DNA of 64,000 bases, from contig DEKU01000004.1 in assembly GCA_002354035.1 (NCBI GenBank), positions 1 to 64,000 of the forward strand. Reading direction: 5' to 3'. The position numbers were made by a program, and so were the translations under genes. Below are positions 27,472 to 35,376 of this stretch, piece by piece. Position 1 is the first letter of the stretch; every line of letters starts with the position of its first letter. Source of the stretch: Bacteroidales bacterium UBA2714 (GTDB lineage Bacteria; Bacteroidota; Bacteroidia; Bacteroidales; P3). The notes beneath the pieces were generated by a model, which had not been told where the DNA came from, did not search any database, and saw nothing but the letters and a program-made list of their open reading frames with translations.

Positions 27472-28359
27472 ATGAACAAAGACTTCTTCAAAAACCATCC
27501 CCTCGTCAAGCATCTGCTCTACATGCTGGTGCTCTCGGCAGTCATTGTGTTTCTGGCATTCATGCTCATCAAAGCTGTTGCGCGCCAGGGCAAAGAATAC
27601 GAGCTGCCCGACTATTGCGGCACTGCCCTCTCCCAGCTCAAATCCGACAACCCGCTGCACTTCACCTTCGTGGTGCTGGACTCGGTATACGATGCCGAGA
27701 AAGAGGGTGGCATAATCATTCAGCAGGACCCCAAGCCCGGCACCATGGTCAAGACCCACCGCAAAGTATACGTCACCGTCACCACTTTCGCCCCCTCCGA
27801 CGTGGTACTGCCCGAACTCTCCAACATGACAGTGCGCAGTGCCGTCTCCGCCCTCGAAGCCGCCGGACTGCGTTGCGGCAGGCTCAAATTTGTCGACAGC
27901 CCCTACCGCAACATGATACTCGAAGCCACCTGTAAGGGCAAGATGGTCTACGCGGGCGAAAAGATGGACCAAGGAGCCGCCGTCGACCTCACTGTCGGCA
28001 TCGGCGACAAACCCGTCGGCACCCGCGTCCCCTTTGTCATCGGCCAGGCTCCCGCCAAAGCCCGTCGCGGCATACTCTCCGCCTCGCTCAACGTAGGCAC
28101 CGAGCACTGGGACGACGTCACCAACCGCAACAGCGCCGTGTGCTACAAGCTCTATCCCGACTACACCGGCGTGACGCGCTACCCCCTTGGCACCGCCGTC
28201 GAAATGTGGTATTGCGACGCCACCGAAGCCGATATTGAACGTATCATATCCAACTTCAAAGTCGACTCGACACAAATCTTCACCACCCCCTACGACGAAT
28301 ACGAAGACTACTACCCCACCGAAGAAGATGTCGACTTTGACGAAGGCTGGGACTGGTAA
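27472..28359 (+). CDS. PASTA domain membrane protein
   Basis: A 295-residue single-pass protein. A short cytosolic N-terminus is followed by a membrane segment (about 15-38) and three PASTA modules: about 43-108 (YELPDYCG), 112-180 (VVLPELSNM) and 186-250 (TRVPFVIG). It ends in a highly acidic tail (YDEYEDYYPTEEDVDFDEGWDW). In Gram-positives PASTA domains sense muropeptides when fused to kinases or PBPs; this protein has neither. Such stand-alone PASTA proteins occur in Bacteroidota. The next gene starts 1 base after the stop codon, so the two are translationally close. Confidence 0.88.
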   Translation: MNKDFFKNHPLVKHLLYMLVLSAVIVFLAFMLIKAVARQGKEYELPDYCGTALSQLKSDNPLHFTFVVLDSVYDAEKEGGIIIQQDPKPGTMVKTHRKVYVTVTTFAPSDVVLPELSNMTVRSAVSALEAAGLRCGRLKFVDSPYRNMILEATCKGKMVYAGEKMDQGAAVDLTVGIGDKPVGTRVPFVIGQAPAKARRGILSASLNVGTEHWDDVTNRNSAVCYKLYPDYTGVTRYPLGTAVEMWYCDATEADIERIISNFKVDSTQIFTTPYDEYEDYYPTEEDVDFDEGWDW

Positions 28360-28360
28360 C

Positions 28361-30226
28361 ATGCGCCGAACCACCGCCATACTGCTGCTCACACTGCTCT
28401 GCCACACCCTTGCTGCCCAAGAGGTGCTGCTCCCCCTGCGGCATGCCGCACCCTCGCCCACCAAAAACGACACCGTCCTCCAGCTCCCCTTCTTCGACGA
28501 CTTTTCCAATCCCGACCGCTCTGCCGCACTCTGGCACCTCGGCGGCACCTTCATCAACCAAGGCTACGCCCCGCTGCCTCCCACCGTCGGCATGGCCACC
28601 CTCGACGCCTTCGACGCCCAAGGCCGCCTCTACCCCACCACCACCGGCCAACTCTTCACCGGCGACACTCTCCTCTCTCGCCCCATCCGGCTCGACTCCG
28701 TATTCAGCCCCTATGCGCGTCCGCTCTCCCCAAGCGACTCCATCTACTTCAGCCTCTTCTACCTCCCCGGCGGAGGTTACGGCAACATGTGGGAACGCAT
28801 CGGCGACACACCCGAACCACAAGACTCACTCATACTCGAATTCTACAACCCCACCACCCATAGTTGGGAACGGGTGTGGTCCACCCCTGGCTGCTCTGCC
28901 GACACCCTCTTTGCCCGCACGGGCTCCTACTGGCAATTCCTCCACATCCCCATCCGCCAAAGCCACTACCTCCAACCCGGCTTCCAGTTCCGGCTCTACA
29001 ACCTCTGCTCCCTCAACAACAATAACAAAAACGGCCTCCTGAGCAATGCCGACCAATGGAACATCGACTACGTAAGCATCAACGCCGGCCGCCGCATCAA
29101 CGACACCGCCGCACGCGACATAGCCTTCGTCGACCCCGCGCCATCACTGCTCAAAAACTATCAAGCCATGCCCGCGCGCCAGTTCACCCCCGACGAGCTG
29201 CGCGACTCCCTGCCGCTGGTCATCACCAACCTCTTCAGCGAAGAACTGGCCACCACCTATGGCTACACCCTCACCGACAACAACGGCCAAATCCTCGCCA
29301 CCTACAACGGCGGCATGGAAAACGCCCCCGTCTACTGGCACGGCCACACCTACCAAACCTCAGCCGCACACGCGCTCCCCCCACTCAACGTCAACCTGCC
29401 CGTCGGCACCACCCACCAACCCTCCTCCTACACCATCGTCCACACCCTCCGCGAAGGCGTCAACGGCGACCTCCACACACAAAACGACACTATCGCCCGC
29501 ACACAAACATTCGACAACTACTACGCCTACGACGACGGCACACCCGAAAACGGCTACGGCCTCAACTCCACCAACCCCAACGTAAAGCTTGCCTACCGTT
29601 TCCACCTCAACACCGAAGACACCCTCACCGCCCTCCTCCTCTACTTCAACCACACCTATGCCGACCAAAACAACGCCATCCGTTTCTACCTCACCGTCTG
29701 GGACGACAACAACGGCCACCCCGGCAACATCATCTACCAAGACCGCGAACGGCGCAAACCCCTCTTCGAAGGCTTCAACCGCTACGTCCGCTACCTGCTC
29801 GAAGAACCCCTCGTCTGCTCCGGCACCATATACATAGGCCTCCAGCAAACCTCAGCCGACTACATAAACCTCGGCTTCGACCGCAACAACGACGCCTCAT
29901 CACACATCCTCTACCTCACCGGCTCCGAATGGCAAACCACCATCCTGCGCGGCGCCCTCATGCTGCGCCCCGCCTTCGGCCACAGCGCCACCCTCGCCAT
30001 CCCCAGCACTCAACCAGCCGCCACACAAGCCTTCGCCCTCCAAAACCGCATCGCCATCGACACCCGCCAAGCCGCCATACTGACCATCTACAACCTCAAA
30101 GGCCAAACCGTCTACCAACGGTCCACTCCCTCCGGTCCCTGCCGCACACTCACCCAGCCCCTTCCCGCTGGCCTCTACCTTGTGCGCTTCGGCAACTCCC
30201 CGGCACAAAAAATCATCATCAAATAG
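28361..30226 (+). CDS. T9SS type A sorting domain cargo protein
   Basis: A 621-residue exported protein. Start 28361 is chosen because it gives a clear signal peptide (MRRTTAILLLTLLCHTLAAQ). The body contains a jelly-roll-like segment early on (LPFFDDFSNPDRSAALW, about 38-54) and ends with a short T9SS sorting domain (LTIYNLKGQTVYQR ... LPAGLYLVRFG ... KIIIK). The coding strand is extremely C-rich and G-poor relative to genes a few kb upstream. No enzymatic motif is visible. It sits between the PASTA gene and the RluD-type gene, with gaps of 1 and 49 bases. Confidence 0.85.
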   Translation: MRRTTAILLLTLLCHTLAAQEVLLPLRHAAPSPTKNDTVLQLPFFDDFSNPDRSAALWHLGGTFINQGYAPLPPTVGMATLDAFDAQGRLYPTTTGQLFTGDTLLSRPIRLDSVFSPYARPLSPSDSIYFSLFYLPGGGYGNMWERIGDTPEPQDSLILEFYNPTTHSWERVWSTPGCSADTLFARTGSYWQFLHIPIRQSHYLQPGFQFRLYNLCSLNNNNKNGLLSNADQWNIDYVSINAGRRINDTAARDIAFVDPAPSLLKNYQAMPARQFTPDELRDSLPLVITNLFSEELATTYGYTLTDNNGQILATYNGGMENAPVYWHGHTYQTSAAHALPPLNVNLPVGTTHQPSSYTIVHTLREGVNGDLHTQNDTIARTQTFDNYYAYDDGTPENGYGLNSTNPNVKLAYRFHLNTEDTLTALLLYFNHTYADQNNAIRFYLTVWDDNNGHPGNIIYQDRERRKPLFEGFNRYVRYLLEEPLVCSGTIYIGLQQTSADYINLGFDRNNDASSHILYLTGSEWQTTILRGALMLRPAFGHSATLAIPSTQPAATQAFALQNRIAIDTRQAAILTIYNLKGQTVYQRSTPSGPCRTLTQPLPAGLYLVRFGNSPAQKIIIK

Positions 30227-30275
30227 GGTCCCCCACCCCCGATCCCTTCACACCACACCCATAGCACATACCCCC

Positions 30276-31355
30276 ATGCCCACCACACCAAACCCCACCC
30301 CCATCCCCGCGCCCGCCACAACGGACGAAATCGAACTCAACGAACCCGAACTGTACGAGCGCCACCACATCATAGTGGACAAAGGACAGACCATGCTGCG
30401 CCTCGACAAATTTCTGCAAATGAGGCTCGAAAACGTTTCGCGCACCAAAATCCAGGCCGCCGCCAAAGTCAACTGCGTCCTCGTGAACGGCCATCCCGCC
30501 AAATCGAACTACAAGATAAAGCCCTGCGACCAAATCAGCATCCTCCTGCCCGAACAACCCGAAAACGCCGAAACACTCCCCGAACCCGTCGACTTCAACC
30601 CCGTCTACGAAGACAACGACCTGATCATCATCAACAAACAGCCCGGACTGGTGGTACACCCCGCCCACGGCAACTACCACGGCACCCTGCTCAACGGCCT
30701 CCTCTACTACTACAAAGACAAGACCAGCCCCGACGGCAAACCCATCGAACCCCTCCTCGTCCACCGCATCGACAAAGACACCTCGGGCCTTATTATCGTT
30801 GCCAAAAACGAAGAGGCACAAGCCTCGCTGGCTCGGCAATTCTTCTACCACACCATCGAACGCAAATACAACGCCCTGGTGTGGGGCAACTTCGACGAGG
30901 ACGAAGGCACCATTGTCGGCAACCTCGAACGCTCGCCCCAAGACCGCCGTGTGATGCACGTCACCGACGACCCCGACCGCGGCAAACACGCCGTGACACA
31001 CTGGCACGTGCTGGAACGCTTCGGCTACGTCACCCTGGTGGAGTGCATACTCGAAACCGGTCGCACACACCAAATCCGCGCCCACATGCGCCACATCGGG
31101 CATCCCCTCTTCAACGACGCCGCCTACGGCGGCGACCGCATCCTGAAAGGCACCACCTTCTCGCGCTACAAACAATTTGTCGAAAACACCTTCCACACTC
31201 TCCCCCGACAAGCCCTCCACGCCAAAACCCTGGGCTTCGAACACCCCACCACCGGCCAGCAAATGCACTTCGACAGCCCCCTGCCCGACGATCTGGCCTC
31301 CGCCATCGATCGCTGGCGCAACTATGCAGCCAACTCAGCCGCCTACCGTCAGTAA
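30276..31355 (+). CDS. rluD: RluA-family pseudouridine synthase (RluD-like)
   Basis: A 359-residue enzyme. An N-terminal S4 RNA-binding domain (about 40-95, LDKFLQMRLENVSRTKIQ) precedes the catalytic domain with HRIDKDTSGL, in which Asp166 is the catalytic nucleophile. Later motifs are ETGRTHQIRAHM and HPLFNDAAYGG. RluD-type enzymes modify helix 69 of 23S rRNA, the same helix targeted by RlmH encoded at 4.2 kb, although assignment of RluD versus other RluA members is by similarity of layout only. Start 30276 removes a Pro/His-rich run overlapping the upstream gene. Confidence 0.9.
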   Translation: MPTTPNPTPIPAPATTDEIELNEPELYERHHIIVDKGQTMLRLDKFLQMRLENVSRTKIQAAAKVNCVLVNGHPAKSNYKIKPCDQISILLPEQPENAETLPEPVDFNPVYEDNDLIIINKQPGLVVHPAHGNYHGTLLNGLLYYYKDKTSPDGKPIEPLLVHRIDKDTSGLIIVAKNEEAQASLARQFFYHTIERKYNALVWGNFDEDEGTIVGNLERSPQDRRVMHVTDDPDRGKHAVTHWHVLERFGYVTLVECILETGRTHQIRAHMRHIGHPLFNDAAYGGDRILKGTTFSRYKQFVENTFHTLPRQALHAKTLGFEHPTTGQQMHFDSPLPDDLASAIDRWRNYAANSAAYRQ

Positions 31356-31415
31356 CCCCTGGGACCGCCCAGGCTCCGTTCCAGCTCCGCTCTGGCTCCG
31401 TTCAAACTCCGCTCG

Positions 31416-31456
31416 TTGTCCTACACTTATTATAGATTTGTCCTACACTTATTATA
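31416..31456. repeat. tandem 19-base direct repeat
   Basis: TTGTCCTACACTTATTATA occurs twice with a 22-base period, separated by GAT. It is downstream of the RluD-like gene. Confidence 0.8.
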
Positions 31457-31627
31457 CACCAAGCTGTAAAAATAACAAATATAACACGTATAACGAGTAG
31501 ACAAAAGACGGCTTTTCAGCCACTCGCCAACTGGGGCAAAGCCTGTGCGGGAACAGTAAGCTGCGCCTCAAACCACACCTCCCGAATGGGAGAGGAATTG
31601 GAAAATGAGCAATTGCAGAAAAAAACG

Positions 31628-31635
31628 TATCTTTG
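31628..31635 (+). promoter_or_regulatory. Bacteroidetes -7 element (TATCTTTG)
   Basis: TATCTTTG followed by CAC, 55 bases upstream of the nitroreductase ATG; consistent with a leader of about 48 bases. Confidence 0.65.
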
Positions 31636-31689
31636 CACTACGCTCCGGACGGGAGCGGCAATAGACAATTCCAAGACAATAAACACAAT

Positions 31690-32325
31690 ATGGCAGACAA
31701 TTATTTAGAGAAACGATACGAAGAAGTGTTCGGACAGGGACGCACCAAGGTGAAACGCGTGGGACACACGCTCGATGAACTGCTGGTGCGCAACCGCAGC
31801 ACGCGCGGCTACAACAAGGACTATGTGGTGAAACGCGAAGAGCTGGAGCGGATAGTGGGCGTATGCAGCAAGGTGCCTTCGGCCCGCAACCAGCAGGTGC
31901 TACGCTTCAGACTGGTGACGCGCGACACGGGAGCCGACAAGGTGTTGAAGAACATAAAGATGGGTGCTGCCCTGCCCGAGTTGCACCTGCCCTTTGCCGG
32001 TACCGAACCGGAGACTTTCATCATTGTGTGCAGCACGGTGGAGGAGACCAAGATGGTGGACATCGACCTGGGCATAGCCGTTCAGAGCATGCTGCTGAAA
32101 GCGGTGGAGATGGGGCTGAACGGTTTGGCCATTGCGGCTTTTAACCGCACGGAGATAGTGCGCGAACTGGAACTGCCGCTCACCCCGCTGATGGTGGTGG
32201 CCATTGGCAAGGGGATTGAGAAGATTGAGCTGAAGACGATTGGACCCGACGAGAGCCATGCCTACTACCGCGAAGGCGGGGTGCACTATGTGCCAAAGGT
32301 GGGGACGAAGGATTTATTTATATAA
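31690..32325 (+). CDS. nitroreductase family protein
   Basis: A 211-residue flavin (FMN) oxidoreductase of the nitroreductase fold. Seen are the FMN-contacting NRSTRGYNKDYVVKREELERIV (about 35-56), VPSARNQQ (about 62-69), a central VDIDLGIAVQSMLLKAVEMGLNGLAIAAFNR, and the closing VVAIGKG. Start 31690 places the ATG after the promoter. No signal peptide. Its 3' end overlaps the convergent upxY-like gene by 12 bases, so antisense transcription across the ends is likely. The substrate is unknown. Confidence 0.9.
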   Translation: MADNYLEKRYEEVFGQGRTKVKRVGHTLDELLVRNRSTRGYNKDYVVKREELERIVGVCSKVPSARNQQVLRFRLVTRDTGADKVLKNIKMGAALPELHLPFAGTEPETFIIVCSTVEETKMVDIDLGIAVQSMLLKAVEMGLNGLAIAAFNRTEIVRELELPLTPLMVVAIGKGIEKIELKTIGPDESHAYYREGGVHYVPKVGTKDLFI

Positions 32326-32868
32326 CAGACCTACGGGCTGGGACTTTGGCGGGTCGGTATATTGGAGCAGGTCCTGCTGGATGGTGACGGTGAGATAGAG
32401 GTTGAGGCCGCTGATTTCGACGGCGAAATTGCCAGCATGGTCGTCGCGCACAATGACGCCGGACATGCCTTGAAACTCGCCTGCCAGCACATTGACGTGT
32501 GCCCCGACCGTGAGCTGGTCAAGGTTGTGGACGTGCACTTCAGCCATTGACTCGGCTAAGCGCCGCAGATTCTGCATGTCGGTTTCGGGTATGACGGCAA
32601 TGCCCGTCGACGGGAAGGAGATGAAACCGCAGACTCCTTTTATTTCACGAACGCGCCAGAGGTCGGCCTCGCGCATCTTGACAAAGGTGTAGGAGGGGAT
32701 GAGTGGCACCTGGACGCTTTTTGTGCGGTCGGACCAGCGCCGCAGAACATGGTGCAGCGGGACATAGGCCTGGAGCTGCAATTCGTTGGCGATACGGTCG
32801 GTGACCATCTTTTCGGCGCGCGGAGCAGTGTAGGCCGCCACCCACTGATATTGTTGTGAGAGAGCCAT
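32314..32868 (-). CDS. UpxY-type NusG paralog (transcription antiterminator)
   Basis: A 184-residue NusG-like protein. The NGN domain spans about residues 6-110, with the start QYQWVAAYTAPRAEKMV, then YVPLHH and VPLIPSYTFVKM. A KOW motif follows at about 124-142 (GAHVNVLAGEFQGMSGVIV). In Bacteroides, UpxY proteins attach to RNA polymerase and allow read-through of the long capsule operons that they precede. Here no polysaccharide operon follows: the next gene is convergent. The start codon lies only 5 bases behind the T tract of the hydrogenase operon terminator, so expression seems to require read-through. Confidence 0.88.
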   Translation of the reverse strand: MALSQQYQWVAAYTAPRAEKMVTDRIANELQLQAYVPLHHVLRRWSDRTKSVQVPLIPSYTFVKMREADLWRVREIKGVCGFISFPSTGIAVIPETDMQNLRRLAESMAEVHVHNLDQLTVGAHVNVLAGEFQGMSGVIVRDDHAGNFAVEISGLNLYLTVTIQQDLLQYTDPPKSQPVGLLYK

Positions 32869-32873
32869 GAATG

Positions 32874-32910
32874 ATAAAAACCTAAGCCCCTACGGGGCGC
32901 AGGGGCTTAG
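32874..32910 (-). terminator. intrinsic terminator of the hyd operon, abutting upxY start
   Basis: On the minus strand CTAAGCCCCT (from 32910) pairs with AGGGGCTTAG (to 32882) around a 9-base loop, followed by GTTTTTATC. It is a textbook Rho-independent terminator, 22 bases after hydC and about 6 bases before the upxY-like ATG at 32868. Confidence 0.9.
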
Positions 32911-32932
32911 AATGAGTTATTGATGAAAAAAT

Positions 32933-33412
32933 TTATGCGTTGTACTCGGCAAGGATTCCGGGAACCATGTCGGGGGTGAGACGGCCATAAACCTTGTCGC
33001 CAATCATGGCAACGGGGGCCAGACCGCAAGCACCGACGCAACGGAGGGTGTTCAGCGAGAATTTGCCATCGGGGGTGCACTTGCCAATCTCCACATTGAG
33101 GGCGCGCTTGAAGGCGTCGAGCACCTTCTCAGCACCACGCACGTAGCAAGCGGTGCCCAGGCAGATGTCGATGGGGTGTTCACCTTTGGGGTTCATGGTG
33201 AAGAAGCTGTAGAAGGAGACGATGCCGTAAACACGGGACACGGGGATGTTGAGTTCGTGGGCTACAACTTCCTGGACTTCGGCGGGCAGATAGCCGAATT
33301 TGCCCTGAACCTGGTGAAGGACATTGATGACTTCGCCGGCTTGGTTATTGAAAGACTTGGCAATGTCTTTGATAACTTGAATCTTATCTTCAGATAACTT
33401 GATGTTAGCCAT
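32933..33412 (-). CDS. hydC: [FeFe] hydrogenase subunit HydC (NuoE-like)
   Basis: A 159-residue thioredoxin-fold [2Fe-2S] subunit of the NuoE/HydC family. The cluster ligands are Cys84, Cys89, Cys125 and Cys129 (CLGTACYVRGA and CVGACGLAP). The helical N-terminus (about 1-70) has the YLPAEVQEVVAHELNIPVSRVYGI segment usual for the family. It passes electrons within HydABC. ATG 33412 is the conserved start; the region 33413-33496 before it contains a nested hairpin. Last gene of the hydrogenase operon and directly before the terminator. Confidence 0.94.
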   Translation of the reverse strand: MANIKLSEDKIQVIKDIAKSFNNQAGEVINVLHQVQGKFGYLPAEVQEVVAHELNIPVSRVYGIVSFYSFFTMNPKGEHPIDICLGTACYVRGAEKVLDAFKRALNVEIGKCTPDGKFSLNTLRCVGACGLAPVAMIGDKVYGRLTPDMVPGILAEYNA

Positions 33413-33436
33413 TTTATATTTCTGTTTGGGTGAGGG

Positions 33437-33477
33437 GTGACCGGCTTGGGGGTGTGATGTCACACGGGGCCGGTCAC
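33437..33477 (-). other. nested stem-loop between hydA and hydC
   Basis: GTGACCGGC (33437-33445) pairs perfectly with GCCGGTCAC (33469-33477). Inside lies a second perfect stem, GTGTGA/TCACAC (33452-33465). No T tract follows, so an mRNA stability or processing element within the operon is more likely than a terminator. Confidence 0.8.
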
Positions 33478-33496
33478 TCGCTCACTGATTATGTTA

Positions 33497-35263
33497 TTAC
33501 TTTGTTGACTCGATTTTGTCCGAACGGTCGAAATAGTGAGTGTGCAGCTGCTCGTGGCTGAGGTGGCCGCAAGGCTCGCCGTAGTACTCCTTGTAGATGG
33601 CGATGATGTCGGGGTTCTCATGGCTCTTGCGGATGGGTTTGCCAGCATCTTCGCGATAGGTGGCTTCCATGCGCTTGCGGATGATGTCGCTGTTGCCGTG
33701 GTGGTAGGGCTGGCCGGCACCGCCGATGCAGCCGCCGGGGCAAGCCATGACCTCGATGAAGTGGTAGCCGTTGGGGTTGCCGTTGCGGACCTGTTCCATG
33801 AGGATGCGGGCGTTGGCAAGGCTGTAGGCTACGGCAATCTTCAGCGGGAAACCGTCGAAATCGATAGTGGCCTCTTTGATGCCCTGGAAACCACGGGTCT
33901 CTTCGAAGTCGATGCGGGGCAGAGTCTTGCCGGTGTGGACTTCGTAGGCGGTACGGAGGGCAGCCTCCATAACACCACCGGTGGCACCGAAGATGACACC
34001 TGCACCTGTGGACTGGCCGAGAGGATTGTCGAAGTCCTCTTCGGGCATGTCGTTGAGGTTGAGGTTGCACTGGCGGATCATGTGAGCCAGCTCGCGGGTG
34101 CTGAGGACGAAGTTGACATCGGGATCGCCGTTGACGCTGAGTTCCTCACGGGCGCGCTCGCTCTTCTTGGCGAGGCAGGGCATGATGGAGACGACGACGA
34201 GGTCTTCGCGCTTGACACCCAGTTTGGGAGCCAGGTAGTTCTTGGCCACGGCACCGAACATGCCTTGGGGCGACTTGGCGGTCGAGGGGTACTCGAGCAG
34301 GTCGGGGAAGTTCTTCTCGTAGAAGGCAACCCATGCGGGGCAGCAGGAGGTGAACATGGGCAGGGCCACTTTTTCACCTTTGAGTGCTTTGCCGAGACGC
34401 TGGAGAAGTTCGGTTCCTTCTTCCATGATGGTGAGGTCGGCGCTCCAGTCGGTGTCGAACACTTTGTCGAAGCCGAGACGACGGAGGGCGGCAGCCATCT
34501 TGCCGGTGACGATTTCGCCGGGTTTCATGCCAAACTCTTCACCGAGAGCCACGCGGACGGCGGGAGCAGTCTGGACGATAACTTTCTTGGTGGGGTCAGC
34601 AATGGCCTTGAGGACATCGCTGATGTTGTCGACGAGGGTGAGGGCGCCAACGGGGCACACCTGGACGCACTGGCCGCAGTTGATGCAGCTGCTGTCGCCA
34701 AGGTTCTGCTCGAAAGCGGGGGCTACGACGGCCTGGAAGCCACGGTTGACACCGCTAAGGGCACCAGCGGTCTGGAACTTGTTGCACATGGTTTCGCAAC
34801 GACGGCACATGACGCATTTGTCCATGTCGCGGTAGACGCTGAGGGTGCTGTCCTTGCGATAGTGAGACTGCTCGCCTTTGAAGGGGATTTCCTTGATGCC
34901 GAGACGTTTGGTGAGAGACTGGAGTTCGCAGTCGCCGTTTTTCTCGCACTGGAGGCAGTCGTTGGGGTGGTCGGAGAGGATGAGTTCAACCACGGTTTTG
35001 CGGGCGTTGATGACGCGGGCGGTGTGGGTGAATACTTCCATGCCTTCCATGCAGTCGGTGGCGCAGGCGGGGGCAAGGTTTCTGCGGCCTTTGACCTCGA
35101 CAACACAGACGCGGCATCCACCAGGTTTGTTTTCAAATTTCATCCCATCGAGCTCGAAATAGCAAAGGGTGGGAATATCGATACCGTTCATGCGGGCAGC
35201 TTTGAGAATAGTGGTGCCTTCAGGAACTTGAATCGGCTTATTATCTATTGTGAGATTTATCAT
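33497..35263 (-). CDS. hydA: [FeFe] hydrogenase catalytic subunit HydA
   Basis: A 588-residue NADH-dependent/bifurcating-type [FeFe] hydrogenase that reduces protons or oxidises H2 at the H-cluster. Clusters in order are an N-terminal [2Fe-2S] (Cys34, Cys50, Cys53, Cys67), a His-ligated [4Fe-4S] (His99, Cys103, Cys106, Cys112), two ferredoxin-type [4Fe-4S] (Cys150-160 and Cys193-203), then the H domain. This has TSCCPAW (Cys307, Cys308), MPCLAKK (Cys363) and ACPGGC (Cys508, Cys512), all catalytic motifs intact. A small-subunit-like tail follows. No signal peptide, so cytosolic. ATG 35263 gives the standard MINLTIDN start. The maturases HydE, HydF and HydG are not in the window. Confidence 0.97.
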   Translation of the reverse strand: MINLTIDNKPIQVPEGTTILKAARMNGIDIPTLCYFELDGMKFENKPGGCRVCVVEVKGRRNLAPACATDCMEGMEVFTHTARVINARKTVVELILSDHPNDCLQCEKNGDCELQSLTKRLGIKEIPFKGEQSHYRKDSTLSVYRDMDKCVMCRRCETMCNKFQTAGALSGVNRGFQAVVAPAFEQNLGDSSCINCGQCVQVCPVGALTLVDNISDVLKAIADPTKKVIVQTAPAVRVALGEEFGMKPGEIVTGKMAAALRRLGFDKVFDTDWSADLTIMEEGTELLQRLGKALKGEKVALPMFTSCCPAWVAFYEKNFPDLLEYPSTAKSPQGMFGAVAKNYLAPKLGVKREDLVVVSIMPCLAKKSERAREELSVNGDPDVNFVLSTRELAHMIRQCNLNLNDMPEEDFDNPLGQSTGAGVIFGATGGVMEAALRTAYEVHTGKTLPRIDFEETRGFQGIKEATIDFDGFPLKIAVAYSLANARILMEQVRNGNPNGYHFIEVMACPGGCIGGAGQPYHHGNSDIIRKRMEATYREDAGKPIRKSHENPDIIAIYKEYYGEPCGHLSHEQLHTHYFDRSDKIESTK

Positions 35264-35283
35264 TTTTCTTTGTTTTGGGTTTA

Positions 35284-35361
35284 AAGGTTTTAAGGGTTTC
35301 AATGGTTTTAAAGGTTTGGGGGGAATCCCTGCTTAAACCTTTCAAATCTTTTAAACCTTTT
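35284..35361 (-). other. imperfect inverted repeats between hydB and hydA
   Basis: The 113-base gap contains several copies of AAAGGTTT and its complement AAACCTTT. The inner pair at 35310-35317 and 35335-35342 can form a stem over a G/C-rich loop, and outer copies extend it. It could modulate hydB versus hydA expression. Confidence 0.55.
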
Positions 35362-35376
35362 TGACCATATTATTTA

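Larger units (their letters stand above)
31356..31689. other. 334-base intergenic region with short direct repeats
   Basis: It contains reiterated GCTCCGTT/GCTCCGCT units (about 31370-31413), then a 19-base sequence repeated exactly at 31416-31434 and 31438-31456, and the promoter of the nitroreductase at 31628-31635. No gene or RNA is recognised. Confidence 0.6.

Noticed and set aside
33536..35284. 582-codon plus-strand frame opposite hydA
   Set aside because: It is fully antisense to a well-supported hydrogenase gene, and its product is Ala/Val/Gly-rich without recognisable features.
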